A stretch of DNA of 64,000 nucleotides from an uncultured Granulosicoccus sp. Its GTDB lineage: Bacteria; Pseudomonadota; Gammaproteobacteria; Granulosicoccales; Granulosicoccaceae. Below are positions 18,714-27,217 of the stretch, piece after piece. The stretch's first letter is position 1, and each line of letters starts with the position of its first letter. The translations under genes and the position numbers were made by a program. Under the pieces are notes generated by a model. It was not told the origin of the DNA. It ran no database searches and saw nothing but the letters and a program-made list of their open reading frames with translations. Location: assembly GCA_947499955.1 (NCBI GenBank), contig CANMQI010000001.1:744001-808000 (forward strand), read 5' to 3'.

Positions 18714-19940
18714 ATGGCACTACATCTGACTGCACCGACTGCTCGACTTGCCATGGCAGTCTGTCTGTCCACGCTGCTCGCCGCCTGCGCATCCGACAAG
18801 GGGCCTGCGGTAATCGTGGTGGAAGCTCCGCCTGCCCAGATCAACGATCGATTCAGCGAAGATGGCCTGAGCACTCCGGCAGAGACTGTCATCGAGCCGC
18901 AGAGCTATATCAGGGCCGATCAGCTGGAGACAGATGCTCCTTCCTCCTACACCGTGGTAAAAGGCGACACCTTGTGGGGTATTTCCGATCGATTCCTGAA
19001 GGAGCCATGGCTCTGGCCTGAAATCTGGAGCTACAACCCGCAGATCAAGAACCCGCATCTCATCTATCCGGGCGATGTACTGGCGCTGGAATACGTCAAT
19101 GGCCGCCCCACCCTGACACTGACGCGTAACGGGCAGTCACTCGGATCAACCGGCAATGTGTTACTTGATGCCGACGGCAACCGCCTGTCGGGCGATCGGG
19201 TACGCCTGTCACCCCGCATTCGCTCCGAATCACTCGACGATGCCATACCGACCATCTCGGGCGACTCCATTCAGCAGTTCCTTGTCCATCCACGTGTGGT
19301 GGATGCCGAGACGCTGGACAACGCTCCCTATGTCGTGGGCAACTACGACAGTCGTCTGATCAGTGCCGTCGGGCACCGGGTCTTCGTGCGCGGCGATCTG
19401 AATCGCGACCAGACAGCCTACGGTATCTTCCGACGCAACAAGGAGTTGCGCGATCCGACCACCCAGGCCTTGCTGGGCTATGAAGTGACCCACGTGGCCG
19501 ACGCCAGATTGCTCAGCGTCGGCGACCCCTCGGCACTGGCCATCACCCTCAACAAGATGGAGACCATGAATGGCGATATCCTGCTGCCCAGTCACGAAGG
19601 TGCCATTACCCACGTCTACACGCCGCGCTTGCCCGCCCTCACCGGCGAGGGACGCATCGTGTCTCTGGTCAACGCGATATCGCAGACCGGCCGGGATCAG
19701 GTGGTGGTACTGAATATCGGCGCCGAATCGCAGATCCAGGAAGGCGACATGCTGGCCATCGAGTCACGCGGCAATACCATTGTCGATTCTCGCGGCAAGA
19801 ACGGGCACGAACGCATCACATTACCGAACCAGCGAACCGGCGTCATGATGGTATTCAAGACCTATGAGAAGGTAAGCTATGCACTGGTCATGGAATCGAC
19901 CCGCCCGGTGATGATCAACGACATCGTCACCGGTATATAA
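18714..19940 (+). CDS. LysM-domain lipoprotein
   Basis: The 408-residue protein begins with a lipoprotein signal whose lipobox ends in LLAAC near residue 24, so it should be lipidated and anchored in the envelope. A LysM domain (YTVVKGDTLWGISDRFL, about residues 78-125) binds peptidoglycan. The remaining 280 residues are conserved in the family but have no named fold that I can assign. LysM lipoprotein genes divergent from def-fmt and upstream of dprA are common in Gammaproteobacteria. The 136-bp gap to def (18578-18713) should hold divergent promoters. I could not single out either one. Confidence 0.9.
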   Translation: MALHLTAPTARLAMAVCLSTLLAACASDKGPAVIVVEAPPAQINDRFSEDGLSTPAETVIEPQSYIRADQLETDAPSSYTVVKGDTLWGISDRFLKEPWLWPEIWSYNPQIKNPHLIYPGDVLALEYVNGRPTLTLTRNGQSLGSTGNVLLDADGNRLSGDRVRLSPRIRSESLDDAIPTISGDSIQQFLVHPRVVDAETLDNAPYVVGNYDSRLISAVGHRVFVRGDLNRDQTAYGIFRRNKELRDPTTQALLGYEVTHVADARLLSVGDPSALAITLNKMETMNGDILLPSHEGAITHVYTPRLPALTGEGRIVSLVNAISQTGRDQVVVLNIGAESQIQEGDMLAIESRGNTIVDSRGKNGHERITLPNQRTGVMMVFKTYEKVSYALVMESTRPVMINDIVTGI

Positions 19941-19991
19941 CCAGCCCGACGTCATGACAGTGACTGCGGGCGCAACCCGCGGTTACTCATC

Positions 19992-21191
19992 ATGGAAGAT
20001 GCAACACCTTTTACACCTGCAGTACCCACCGACACCTGGCTCAGGTTCGCGCTGGCCTTCACGGACAGCACCCGCCTCTGTCGTCATTTGCGCAGAAGCT
20101 GCCCCGATCCTGCCGACGCCGGCAGCCGGATCCAGCGCTATGTGAACGACCGGCAGGGCGATCTGCCCGAATGCCTGGCGCAAGGCATCAAGGAGTCGCA
20201 GCTGGCGGCCCTGTTCAGTGATGCCACCACACAGCGCTGTGAACAGGCCCTCGCCTGGCAGGCACAAAGCCCGCTGAATCACCTGCTGGGTCTCGACCAT
20301 CCGGCCTACCCCACACTACTGCAGAACACCGATGATGCCCCGCCACTGCTGTACGCCCGTGGCTCGCTGAGTGCGCTGGACTACCCCTTGCTGGCGGTCG
20401 TGGGCTCGCGCAAGGCCAGTCACGCCGCTCTGACCCACACGCGCTCACTGTGTCGTGAACTGGCCGATATGGGCATCGGCATCGTCAGTGGCCTGGCACT
20501 GGGCGTGGACGCCGCCGCCCATCAGAGCGCCCTGCAGGCCAGACAAGATGGTCGCCGCGGCGGGCCGACGATCGCCATCGCGGCCACACCGGCAAACCGC
20601 GTCTATCCTGACCGGCATACCGAGCTTGATGCGCGCATTGTGGATTCGGGGGGTCTTGTCCTGAGCGAATACCCGTTGGGTTCCGCCACCCGGCCCTGGC
20701 ATTTTCCGCGGCGCAACCGCCTCATCAGCGGTATCAGCCTGGGCGTGCTGGTCATGGAGGCCGGCCTGCCCAGCGGCACGCTGACCACAGCCACTCACGC
20801 CATGAACCAGGGCCGTGAAGTCATGGCGGTGCCCGGTTCGGTCAGCAATCTGCAAAGTCGAGGTTGCCATTTTCTCATCAAGCAAGGAGCGGCCCTGATC
20901 GAAGAGACCCGTGATGTCATCGATGTTCTCGGCCCTTCGCTGCATCGCGCACAGGTGATACCCGGCAGCCTTCCGATCAACGCTAGACAGAGCGAATTGG
21001 CACTGGAGGACCCACCACTCAGCCCAGCAGAGCAAGCTCTGCTGGAGACCTTGAGAGCCAACAGTGCCACTCTCGACGAATTGATGACACACTCCGCCCT
21101 GAGCATTTCACGGCTGGCCTCTCTGCTGGGTCTACTTGAAACGAAAGGCTTGATCACCACTACTGCAGGAGGTCGTTATGCCTGTTGCTAG
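19992..21191 (+). CDS. dprA: DNA-processing protein DprA (Smf)
   Basis: DprA loads RecA onto incoming single-stranded DNA during natural transformation. The 399-residue protein has the Rossmann-type core: VVGSRKAS, IVSGLALGVDAAAH, SEYPLG, FPRRNRLISG. A C-terminal winged-helix DML1-like domain (about residues 340-399) closes the protein. One oddity is the strand that usually reads A-V-L-G-T-G-x-D-x-x-Y-P, here AIAATPANRVYP and preceded by an Arg/Gly-rich loop (ARQDGRRGG). The core otherwise looks intact. It precedes topA, as in many gammaproteobacteria. The 152-bp gap to topA holds no gene or hairpin that I can see. Confidence 0.95.
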   Translation: MEDATPFTPAVPTDTWLRFALAFTDSTRLCRHLRRSCPDPADAGSRIQRYVNDRQGDLPECLAQGIKESQLAALFSDATTQRCEQALAWQAQSPLNHLLGLDHPAYPTLLQNTDDAPPLLYARGSLSALDYPLLAVVGSRKASHAALTHTRSLCRELADMGIGIVSGLALGVDAAAHQSALQARQDGRRGGPTIAIAATPANRVYPDRHTELDARIVDSGGLVLSEYPLGSATRPWHFPRRNRLISGISLGVLVMEAGLPSGTLTTATHAMNQGREVMAVPGSVSNLQSRGCHFLIKQGAALIEETRDVIDVLGPSLHRAQVIPGSLPINARQSELALEDPPLSPAEQALLETLRANSATLDELMTHSALSISRLASLLGLLETKGLITTTAGGRYACC

Positions 21192-21343
21192 CCGTCTGCG
21201 TGCAGTCAGCCTGCGATTTGCGTGAAAGAAAAATTACACGGCTTCGTTGACAAAGTACCACCAAGCGACGACGCTAGTGCCCAAAGCAGCTGCGCCCGCC
21301 AGTCGGTGCCGTCACAGCTGCCATCACAATCTATCTGGTATTC

Positions 21344-23833
21344 ATGAGCAAAAATCTGGTCATCGTAGAGTCTCCTGCCAAGGGAAAGACCATCGAAAAG
21401 TACCTTGGCAAGGACTACAAAGTGCTGGCCTCCTACGGTCACGTGCGCGATCTTCTGCCCAAGGAGGGCGCGGTCGATCCCGACAATGACTTCGCCATGA
21501 AGTACCAGATGATCGAGCGTAACGAGAAACACGTCAACGCCATCAAGAAGGCGCTGAAGAAGGCCGACAATCTGCTTCTCGCAACTGACCCGGATCGCGA
21601 GGGTGAGGCCATCAGCTGGCATCTGGTCGAGCATCTGAAGGAATCCGGCGACCTGGAGGGCAAGCATGTCGCCCGGGTGGTCTTCCACGAAATCACCAAG
21701 AAGGCGGTACAGGATGCCGTAGACCACCCTCGTGAGCTGGGCTACGACCTGGTCAATGCCCAGCAGGCGCGCCGCGCCCTGGATTATCTGGTGGGTTTCA
21801 ATCTCTCGCCGCTGTTGTGGCGCAAGATTCGTCGAGGCCTGTCAGCGGGCCGGGTACAGTCGCCCGCGCTGCGCATGATCTGCGAGCGCGAAAATGAAAT
21901 CGAAGCCTTCATCCCGAAGGAGTACTGGAGCATTCTGGCCGAGCTGGAAAAGGATACCCAACCGTTCACCGCCCGTCTGTCCCTGCTCGAAGGCGAGAAG
22001 GTCAAGCAGTTCACCGTCACCAACGGCGAACAGGCCAACAGTGCACGCGACATGCTGCTGGGCAATGCCGGCGGCACACTGACCGCCATCAAGGTGGAAA
22101 AGAAGCAGCGCAAGCGTAACCCGACAGCGCCGTTTACCACGTCCACGCTACAGCAGGAAGCCTCGAGGAAGCTCGGTTTCGGTGCGCAACGGACCATGCG
22201 CACTGCCCAGAAGCTGTATGAAGGTATCAAGATCGGTGAAGAAGGCCCGACCGGCCTGATCACCTATATGCGTACCGACTCCATCACCCTGTCTCAGGAA
22301 TGTCTGGACGAGTTGCGGGAGCTGATTCCCCAGCGCTTCGGCAAGGACTATCTGCCCGAACAGATCAACGTCTACAAGAACAAATCGAAGAACGCACAGG
22401 AGGCTCACGAGGCCATCCGCCCCTCCTCCGTGATGCGTGCGCCGGAAGAGATAAAGCAGTTTCTCGAAGAGGACCAATACAAGCTCTACAACCTGATCTG
22501 GAAGCGAACCGTGGCCAGTCAGATGATCTTTGCCACCATCGACCAGGTGGCTGTCGATTTCGCCTGCGGTGAAGGCAATCTGTTCCGCGCCACCGGCTCC
22601 ACCGTCAACTTCCCCGGCTTCATGACGGTGTACAAGGAAGACGAAGACGACAAGAAGAAGTCGGATGATGACGAGAAGGTCTTGCCGGAGCTGAAGGAAG
22701 GCGATCAGGTGCCTCTGCAGGACATCAAGCTGACTCAGCACTTCACGGAGCCACCACCACGCTTCTCCGAGGCCAGTCTGGTCAAGACGCTGGAAGAATA
22801 TGGCATCGGGCGACCCTCCACCTATGCCTCCATCATCTCGACCCTGCAGTCGCGCGAATACGTCGAGATCGAAAGCCGCCGCTTCTTCCCGACCGATACC
22901 GGACGAGTCGTTGCCACCTTCCTGGCCAAGCACTTCGACAAGTACGTGGACTACGACTTCACCGCCAATCTGGAAGATGAGCTGGATGCCGTCTCCCGGG
23001 GCGAGAAAGAGTGGGTCCCCTTGCTGGCTGATTTCTGGAAACCGTTCAAGGAGCAGGTAGAGGACAAGCTGGAAAATGTCTCCAAGGATGAGGCCATCCA
23101 GGCTCGTGAACTGGGCATCGATGAAGAGAGCGGCAAGCCGATTACCGTACGCATCGGCCAGTACGGCGCGTTTGTGCAGATCGGTACTCGCGATGACGAG
23201 GACAAGCCGAAGTTTGCCGGCCTGCGTCCCGGCCAGCGCATGAACACCATCACGCTCGAAGAAGCCATTCAGCTGTTCGACCTGCCGCGTGCTCTGGGCG
23301 AGTCACCCGAAGGCGAGAAGATCACCGCCAACATCGGACGCTTTGGCCCGTACATCAAGTACGACTCCAAGTTCGTCTCCTTGAAGGAAGACGATCCGTA
23401 TACCGTCACGCTGGAGCGTGCGCTGGAAATCGTGGCCGAGAAGAAGATTGCGGACGCCAACAAGCTGGTCAAGGCGTTTGAAGGCACCGACATCCAGATT
23501 CTCAACGGCCGCTGGGGCGCCTACATCACCGATGGCAACAAGAACGCCAAGATTCCCAAGGAACTGAAGGAAACACCGGCCGCCATCGATCTGGAGACCT
23601 GTGAAAAATTGCTGGCGGAAGCACCCGAAAAACGCGGGCGCGGCAAGAAGAAGGCAGCGGCCAAGGTAGAGTCCAAGAAAAAGGCGGTCGCCAAGAAAAA
23701 GACCAAGAAGAAAAGTGCTGCAAAGAAGAAGAGCAGCGCCAGCAAGAAGAAGAGCGCGGCCAGCAAGAAGAAAGCGGCATCCAGGAAGAAGGTCGCCGCT
23801 GCCAGCTCCACGGTCACCGCTAAAACCGAGTGA
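21344..23833 (+). CDS. topA: DNA topoisomerase I (type IA) with lysine-rich tail
   Basis: TopA relaxes negative supercoils. The Toprim domain is at the N-terminus (VIVESPAKGKTIEKYLG, and DPDREGEAISWHL with the acidic metal ligands). The catalytic Tyr is in GLITYMRTDS near residue 308. Instead of the zinc-ribbon Cys clusters of the Escherichia coli enzyme, the C-terminal part has topo_C_Rpt-type repeats (IGQYGAFVQIG, IGRFGPYIKY, GRWGAYITDG, about residues 600-740). A tail of about 65 residues made almost wholly of Lys, Ala and Ser follows, resembling histone H1-like tails. Length is 829 residues. It overlaps tsaC by 4 bases. Confidence 0.97.
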   Translation: MSKNLVIVESPAKGKTIEKYLGKDYKVLASYGHVRDLLPKEGAVDPDNDFAMKYQMIERNEKHVNAIKKALKKADNLLLATDPDREGEAISWHLVEHLKESGDLEGKHVARVVFHEITKKAVQDAVDHPRELGYDLVNAQQARRALDYLVGFNLSPLLWRKIRRGLSAGRVQSPALRMICERENEIEAFIPKEYWSILAELEKDTQPFTARLSLLEGEKVKQFTVTNGEQANSARDMLLGNAGGTLTAIKVEKKQRKRNPTAPFTTSTLQQEASRKLGFGAQRTMRTAQKLYEGIKIGEEGPTGLITYMRTDSITLSQECLDELRELIPQRFGKDYLPEQINVYKNKSKNAQEAHEAIRPSSVMRAPEEIKQFLEEDQYKLYNLIWKRTVASQMIFATIDQVAVDFACGEGNLFRATGSTVNFPGFMTVYKEDEDDKKKSDDDEKVLPELKEGDQVPLQDIKLTQHFTEPPPRFSEASLVKTLEEYGIGRPSTYASIISTLQSREYVEIESRRFFPTDTGRVVATFLAKHFDKYVDYDFTANLEDELDAVSRGEKEWVPLLADFWKPFKEQVEDKLENVSKDEAIQARELGIDEESGKPITVRIGQYGAFVQIGTRDDEDKPKFAGLRPGQRMNTITLEEAIQLFDLPRALGESPEGEKITANIGRFGPYIKYDSKFVSLKEDDPYTVTLERALEIVAEKKIADANKLVKAFEGTDIQILNGRWGAYITDGNKNAKIPKELKETPAAIDLETCEKLLAEAPEKRGRGKKKAAAKVESKKKAVAKKKTKKKSAAKKKSSASKKKSAASKKKAASRKKVAAASSTVTAKTE

Positions 23834-24381
23834 ACGAAGACACGCTGCGCAAGGCAATTTCCGCCTTGCGCGCCGGCGGCGTGATCAGCTACCCCACCGA
23901 AGCGGTATTCGGTCTGGGTTGCGATCCGCGTAATGATGCCGCACTGGCCCGCATCATCGACATCAAGGGGCGGGCTGCGCACAAGGGTTTCATCCTGATC
24001 GCCGGCTCTCTTGAACAGCTGCTACCGTTTCTCGCTCCCGTTCAGCCCGAATGGCAGACGCAGTTCGATGCCGTGTGGCCAGGACCTGTCACCATGGTCG
24101 TGCCCTGTGCGCCCGGTAACAGCGACCTGCTCTCAGGCGGTCGCGAGACACTGGCAGTTCGTGTCAGCGCTCATCCGGTGGTGCAGACACTGTGCGCGCA
24201 GTTCGGCGGACCCATCGTCTCAACCAGTGCCAATCGCTCAGGAGAGGAACCCTGTCGCGATACCGCAAGTGCGACACAGTTGTTCGGGACCGAGGTGGAT
24301 GCCACTGTCGATGGCAAGGTCGGAACACTCAGCGCACCCACACGCATCATTGATGTGTGTACCGGACAGAGATTGCGCTGA
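23830..24381 (+). CDS. tsaC: Threonylcarbamoyl-AMP synthase TsaC (YrdC/Sua5 family)
   Basis: TsaC makes threonylcarbamoyl-AMP from threonine, bicarbonate and ATP for the t6A37 modification of tRNAs that read ANN codons. The 183-residue protein has the short TsaC form, without the Sua5 C-terminal domain. The family signature is clear: VISYPTEAVFGLGCDP near the N-terminus, then KGRAAHKGFILIA, WPGPVTMVVP and PIVSTSANRSGEEPC. The start is a GTG at 23830 inside the topA stop (GTGA overlap), which implies translational coupling. A 168-bp gap follows and contains one copy of a dispersed repeat. Confidence 0.95.
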   Translation: MNEDTLRKAISALRAGGVISYPTEAVFGLGCDPRNDAALARIIDIKGRAAHKGFILIAGSLEQLLPFLAPVQPEWQTQFDAVWPGPVTMVVPCAPGNSDLLSGGRETLAVRVSAHPVVQTLCAQFGGPIVSTSANRSGEEPCRDTASATQLFGTEVDATVDGKVGTLSAPTRIIDVCTGQRLR

Positions 24382-24460
24382 CACATCGGTCTGTCTTGTC
24401 AGGCACTGCGCTATCACAGGCAACACGCCGTGCTGCAACTCACGCCACAACATGGCCGCG

Positions 24461-24502
24461 CAGACTCTGAGTATTACCTTGTTTTTCCGATCGACCCACT
24501 AG
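24461..24502. repeat. Dispersed repeat, copy 1
   Basis: This 42-base stretch aligns with 43167-43205 in the same orientation. About 36 of 39 aligned positions are identical, with one 3-base gap. Both copies share CAGACTC, GAGTAT, ACCTTGTTT, CGATCGACC and ACTAG blocks in order. It lies between tsaC and the small lipoprotein gene. Nothing in it looks like a gene. Confidence 0.7.
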
Positions 24503-24549
24503 CCTGACCCTCATCATTCGCATACCCACCATGGACGGAAAAGGTATAC

Positions 24550-24990
24550 ATGAACACTTTCGCACGCTTGTTGCGCATTGCTGCTGTTCTGAGCTGCAGC
24601 ACCCTGATCACGGCTTGCATGGGATTTGGGGTCATGGCGCCTCACACCCTGCACAGACAACAGACCGCTGCCGACAAAGAGGCAATGCCCGGTCTGGTAC
24701 ACACCCGCGATGAAATCATTGCAAGACACGGTGAATCAGTCGCCCAGCAGGCCAGGCTGAAGAACGGCATTGAGCAGATAACAGTAAAGACCGGACGCAC
24801 CAGCTGCGGCGTTCTGCTACTGATATTCCCGATTCTCCCCAACATCTGCCCCACACGCATGCAGTACGACCTGGCAGGCGACGAGGTCATTGCCACCCAC
24901 CAGCAAAGCACGCGGTTCTACGGCGTGGTGTGTTCCGCCATCTTCCCCATTCTCGGCAAGAATCAATTCTGCGTCCTGTTTCCGGATTGA
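24550..24990 (+). CDS. Small lipoprotein of unknown function
   Basis: The 146-residue product starts with a clear lipoprotein signal (hydrophobic stretch ending LITAC, Cys near residue 24), so lipidation and envelope anchoring are expected. The mature part contains four Cys and two hydrophobic repeats with similar wording (LLLIFPILPN and CSAIFPILGK). That suggests either a short hairpin inserted in the membrane or a small disulphide-stabilised domain. I do not recognise a family. It is monocistronic by spacing: 168 bp to tsaC upstream and a 403-bp gap downstream. Confidence 0.7.
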   Translation: MNTFARLLRIAAVLSCSTLITACMGFGVMAPHTLHRQQTAADKEAMPGLVHTRDEIIARHGESVAQQARLKNGIEQITVKTGRTSCGVLLLIFPILPNICPTRMQYDLAGDEVIATHQQSTRFYGVVCSAIFPILGKNQFCVLFPD

Positions 24991-25042
24991 GGTTCCGTCA
25001 CCGGATTGAAAAAGAAGGCAAGAAGGGAGGAAAGCAGCCAGG

Positions 25043-25250
25043 CAGGCACGCAGACACGCAGACACCCAGACACTCAGACACTCAGACACTCAGACACTCA
25101 GACACTCAGACACTCAGACACGCAGACACGCAGACACTCAGGCACTCAGGCACCCAGGCACCCAGGCACCCAGACACCCAGACACTCAGACACCCAGACA
25201 CCCAGACACTCAGGCACTCAGGCACTCAGGCACTCAGGCACTCAGGCTCT
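25043..25250. repeat. Tandem array of 26 octamers
   Basis: Twenty-six consecutive 8-bp units of the form CAGRCACN run without a single insertion or deletion. The variation is limited to A or G at position 4 and C, T or G at position 8, apart from the last unit (CAGGCTCT). The unit has no stop codon in the plus frames, so long plus-strand ORFs pass through it, but they look non-coding. The array fills the middle of the 403-bp gap (24991-25393) between a lipoprotein gene and the dehydrogenase gene. It is not a CRISPR array: there are no spacers. Confidence 0.97.
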
Positions 25251-25294
25251 CAGTATCCGCTCCACAGAATCGCGTCCGGAATCAGTGCAATTTT

Positions 25295-25334
25295 ATTTGC
25301 AAATCATGCAAATTTGCGTATAGTTGCATTCATT
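25295..25334. promoter_or_regulatory. Two palindromes upstream of the Opp/sugar cluster
   Basis: Perfect 10-bp palindromes ATTTGCAAAT (25295-25304) and GCAAATTTGC (25308-25317) have centres 13 bp apart. They are followed by TTGCGTAT and TTGCATTCATT (25324-25334). The last two words recur upstream of the cluster's lacI gene, at 33147-33154 and 33120-33130. A shared LacI-type operator controlling both the first gene and the regulator is plausible but unproven. Confidence 0.5.
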
Positions 25335-25393
25335 CGCAATCACTGGGATTCAGTCAATTGGCCCTTCAACAGGCAGAACGGAGTACCTCGAGC

Positions 25394-26389
25394 ATGCTGA
25401 ACGCTTTGATCCAGCTACCGGAACGCAGTGTCAATGTGCACTTCGACGATGACTCAAAAGCCTTGCTGGACAGGGTTTGCCAGTCACTTGATCAATATCC
25501 TGCAGAAGCAGATTCGTCCGCCCTGCTCGAGTCGGCCAATGTGCTGATCACTGGATGGGGTTCGAATCTGTACGACCTGGAAGCCGTGCAAAAAATGCCC
25601 AATCTTGCACTGATTGCACACCTGGGTGGTTCAGTCAAATCGGTAGTCACCCGTGATGTCATTGCCAGCGGCATCCATGTCACCCAGGCAGCATCGGTCA
25701 ATGCGCGACCCGTCGCCGAATTCACGCTCGCCACCATACTGATGCACTGCAAGCAGGTTCGTGACTGGGAAGCCCTCTATCGGGAACAACGCTCCTCGAT
25801 CAACACCCGCACCTCGGCACTCAATGCAAGTGTCGGTACTCGCAGCAAGGTGATCGGCATTGTCGGCGCATCGCGTATCGGTCGCCGAGTCATCGACCTG
25901 CTGGCCCCGCATGGCATACACGTGCTGTTGCATGATCCCTTCGTCGATGCCGGTGAGGCTGAGCGATTGGGCGTCGAGCTGGTCTCCATGAATGAGCTGA
26001 TGAGCCGAAGTGATGTGGTCTCTCTGCACCAACCCTTGCTTCCCAGCACCACACACTCCATTGGCGAAGAGCAGTTCGCGCACATGCGCGATGGCACTTT
26101 GCTGATCAACACCGCTCGAGGCCGCCTCATCGATCATGAGGCGCTCATCAAGACCTTGTCCAACCGACCTCTACAAGCGGTACTGGACGTTACCGAACCG
26201 GAGCCTCTGCCCGATGACTCCCCATTGTGGGATCTGCCCAATGTGCAGTTGACTCCTCACATTGCCGGCTCCATGGGTGGTGAGGTCTCAGAAATGACGA
26301 CGCTCGTGATCGAAGAGATCGAACGCTTCGGCCGCAACGAAGCCTTGCAGCATGAAGTCACCCTGGACGACTGGGACATGCTGGCGTGA
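25394..26389 (+). CDS. D-isomer-specific 2-hydroxyacid dehydrogenase (NAD-dependent)
   Basis: The 331-residue protein has the two-lobe fold of D-2-hydroxyacid and phosphoglycerate dehydrogenases. Features are the NAD-binding GIVGASRIGRRV glycine motif (about residues 150-161), a catalytic Arg in INTARGRLID (about 235-244), the Glu in DVTEPEPLP and the catalytic His in LTPHIAGS. The family oxidises D-2-hydroxyacids or reduces 2-keto acids. The start is taken as the ATG at 25394 with GGAG 10 bases upstream; a TTG at 25358 is less likely. It overlaps the next gene by 4 bases and leads the Opp-type cluster. In that context a sugar-acid substrate is more likely than a serine-pathway role. Confidence 0.88.
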   Translation: MLNALIQLPERSVNVHFDDDSKALLDRVCQSLDQYPAEADSSALLESANVLITGWGSNLYDLEAVQKMPNLALIAHLGGSVKSVVTRDVIASGIHVTQAASVNARPVAEFTLATILMHCKQVRDWEALYREQRSSINTRTSALNASVGTRSKVIGIVGASRIGRRVIDLLAPHGIHVLLHDPFVDAGEAERLGVELVSMNELMSRSDVVSLHQPLLPSTTHSIGEEQFAHMRDGTLLINTARGRLIDHEALIKTLSNRPLQAVLDVTEPEPLPDDSPLWDLPNVQLTPHIAGSMGGEVSEMTTLVIEEIERFGRNEALQHEVTLDDWDMLA

Positions 26390-27180
26390 GTACTGAAAAT
26401 GCCGTGATTCCAGCCTTGTGTTCGGTCACCTTCCGCTCGCTCACACCTGAAAAGCTGATTCCGCTGGCGAGCAGGAACGGCGTGAAAGCCATCGAATGGG
26501 GCGCCGATGTGCATGTCCCGCTCGGTGATCTTGCCCGTGCCCGACAGGTCTGTGAACTGTGCCGGAAGCACGGTATCGACGCCGCCTCCTACGGCAGTTA
26601 TGTGCGCGCAGGCGATCCTCGGTGCAGGGAAGAATTCAGCCAGGCCGTCGACACGGCCAAGGCACTGGGAGCCACCAATATTCGCGTCTGGGCGGCTCGT
26701 AACACCCCGGAGAACTACAGTGATGAAGAGCTCCGGAACATCGCCGCGGATCTGGGCCGCATGGCAGATGCAGCGGCTGCACAGTCCATCACTGTCAGCA
26801 TCGAATTCCATCGCAACACCCTGACCGAAAGGCTTCAGGACACCGTTGATCTGCTGAAACAGGTCGATCACAGCAACCTGTTCAGTTACTGGCAACCCGT
26901 ACCGGGAAGATCCACGGCAGAGAGACTCGCTGAAATTACCGCTCTGGCCCCCTGGCTGGGCCACGTACACGTATTTCACTGGATTCCCGCCGATGAAGGA
27001 GACGAGCGTCGTCCCCTGACTGAAGGGCTGCCTCTCTGGGCGCCGCTCATCAATGCCTGGCAAACCGCTCCTCATTGGTCACAGCCTCGCCTTGCCATGC
27101 TCGAATTCGTTGCCAACGACGATGTCGAGCAATTCGAGCAGGACATGCGAGCCCTGCGTCAATTGTGCACCGCTCGCTGA
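26386..27180 (+). CDS. TIM-barrel sugar isomerase/epimerase family protein (AP endonuclease 2-like)
   Basis: The 264-residue protein belongs to the xylose isomerase-like TIM-barrel superfamily. Acidic and His metal-ligand candidates lie at strand ends: IEFHRNTL, VHVFHWIP, and MLEFV near the C-terminus. Members isomerise, epimerise or dehydrate sugars and inositols. The start is a GTG that overlaps the dehydrogenase stop (GTGA). It directly precedes the binding-protein gene. It likely acts on the imported sugar or its oxidised form, but I cannot name the reaction. Confidence 0.82.
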   Translation: MSTENAVIPALCSVTFRSLTPEKLIPLASRNGVKAIEWGADVHVPLGDLARARQVCELCRKHGIDAASYGSYVRAGDPRCREEFSQAVDTAKALGATNIRVWAARNTPENYSDEELRNIAADLGRMADAAAAQSITVSIEFHRNTLTERLQDTVDLLKQVDHSNLFSYWQPVPGRSTAERLAEITALAPWLGHVHVFHWIPADEGDERRPLTEGLPLWAPLINAWQTAPHWSQPRLAMLEFVANDDVEQFEQDMRALRQLCTAR

Positions 27181-27217
27181 TTACACCTACCACCGCCACA
27201 CGGAGAGATACGACACC

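Noticed and set aside
25043-25250. CRISPR array
   Set aside because: The 8-bp units are contiguous with no spacers, and there are no cas genes in the window.
24930-25400. Long plus-strand ORFs through the octamer array
   Set aside because: The unit has no stop codons in the plus frames, so any frame stays open through it. The translation is a plain T-Q-T-L-R-H-S-D type repeat with no ribosome-binding site, and the ends overlap a known gene.
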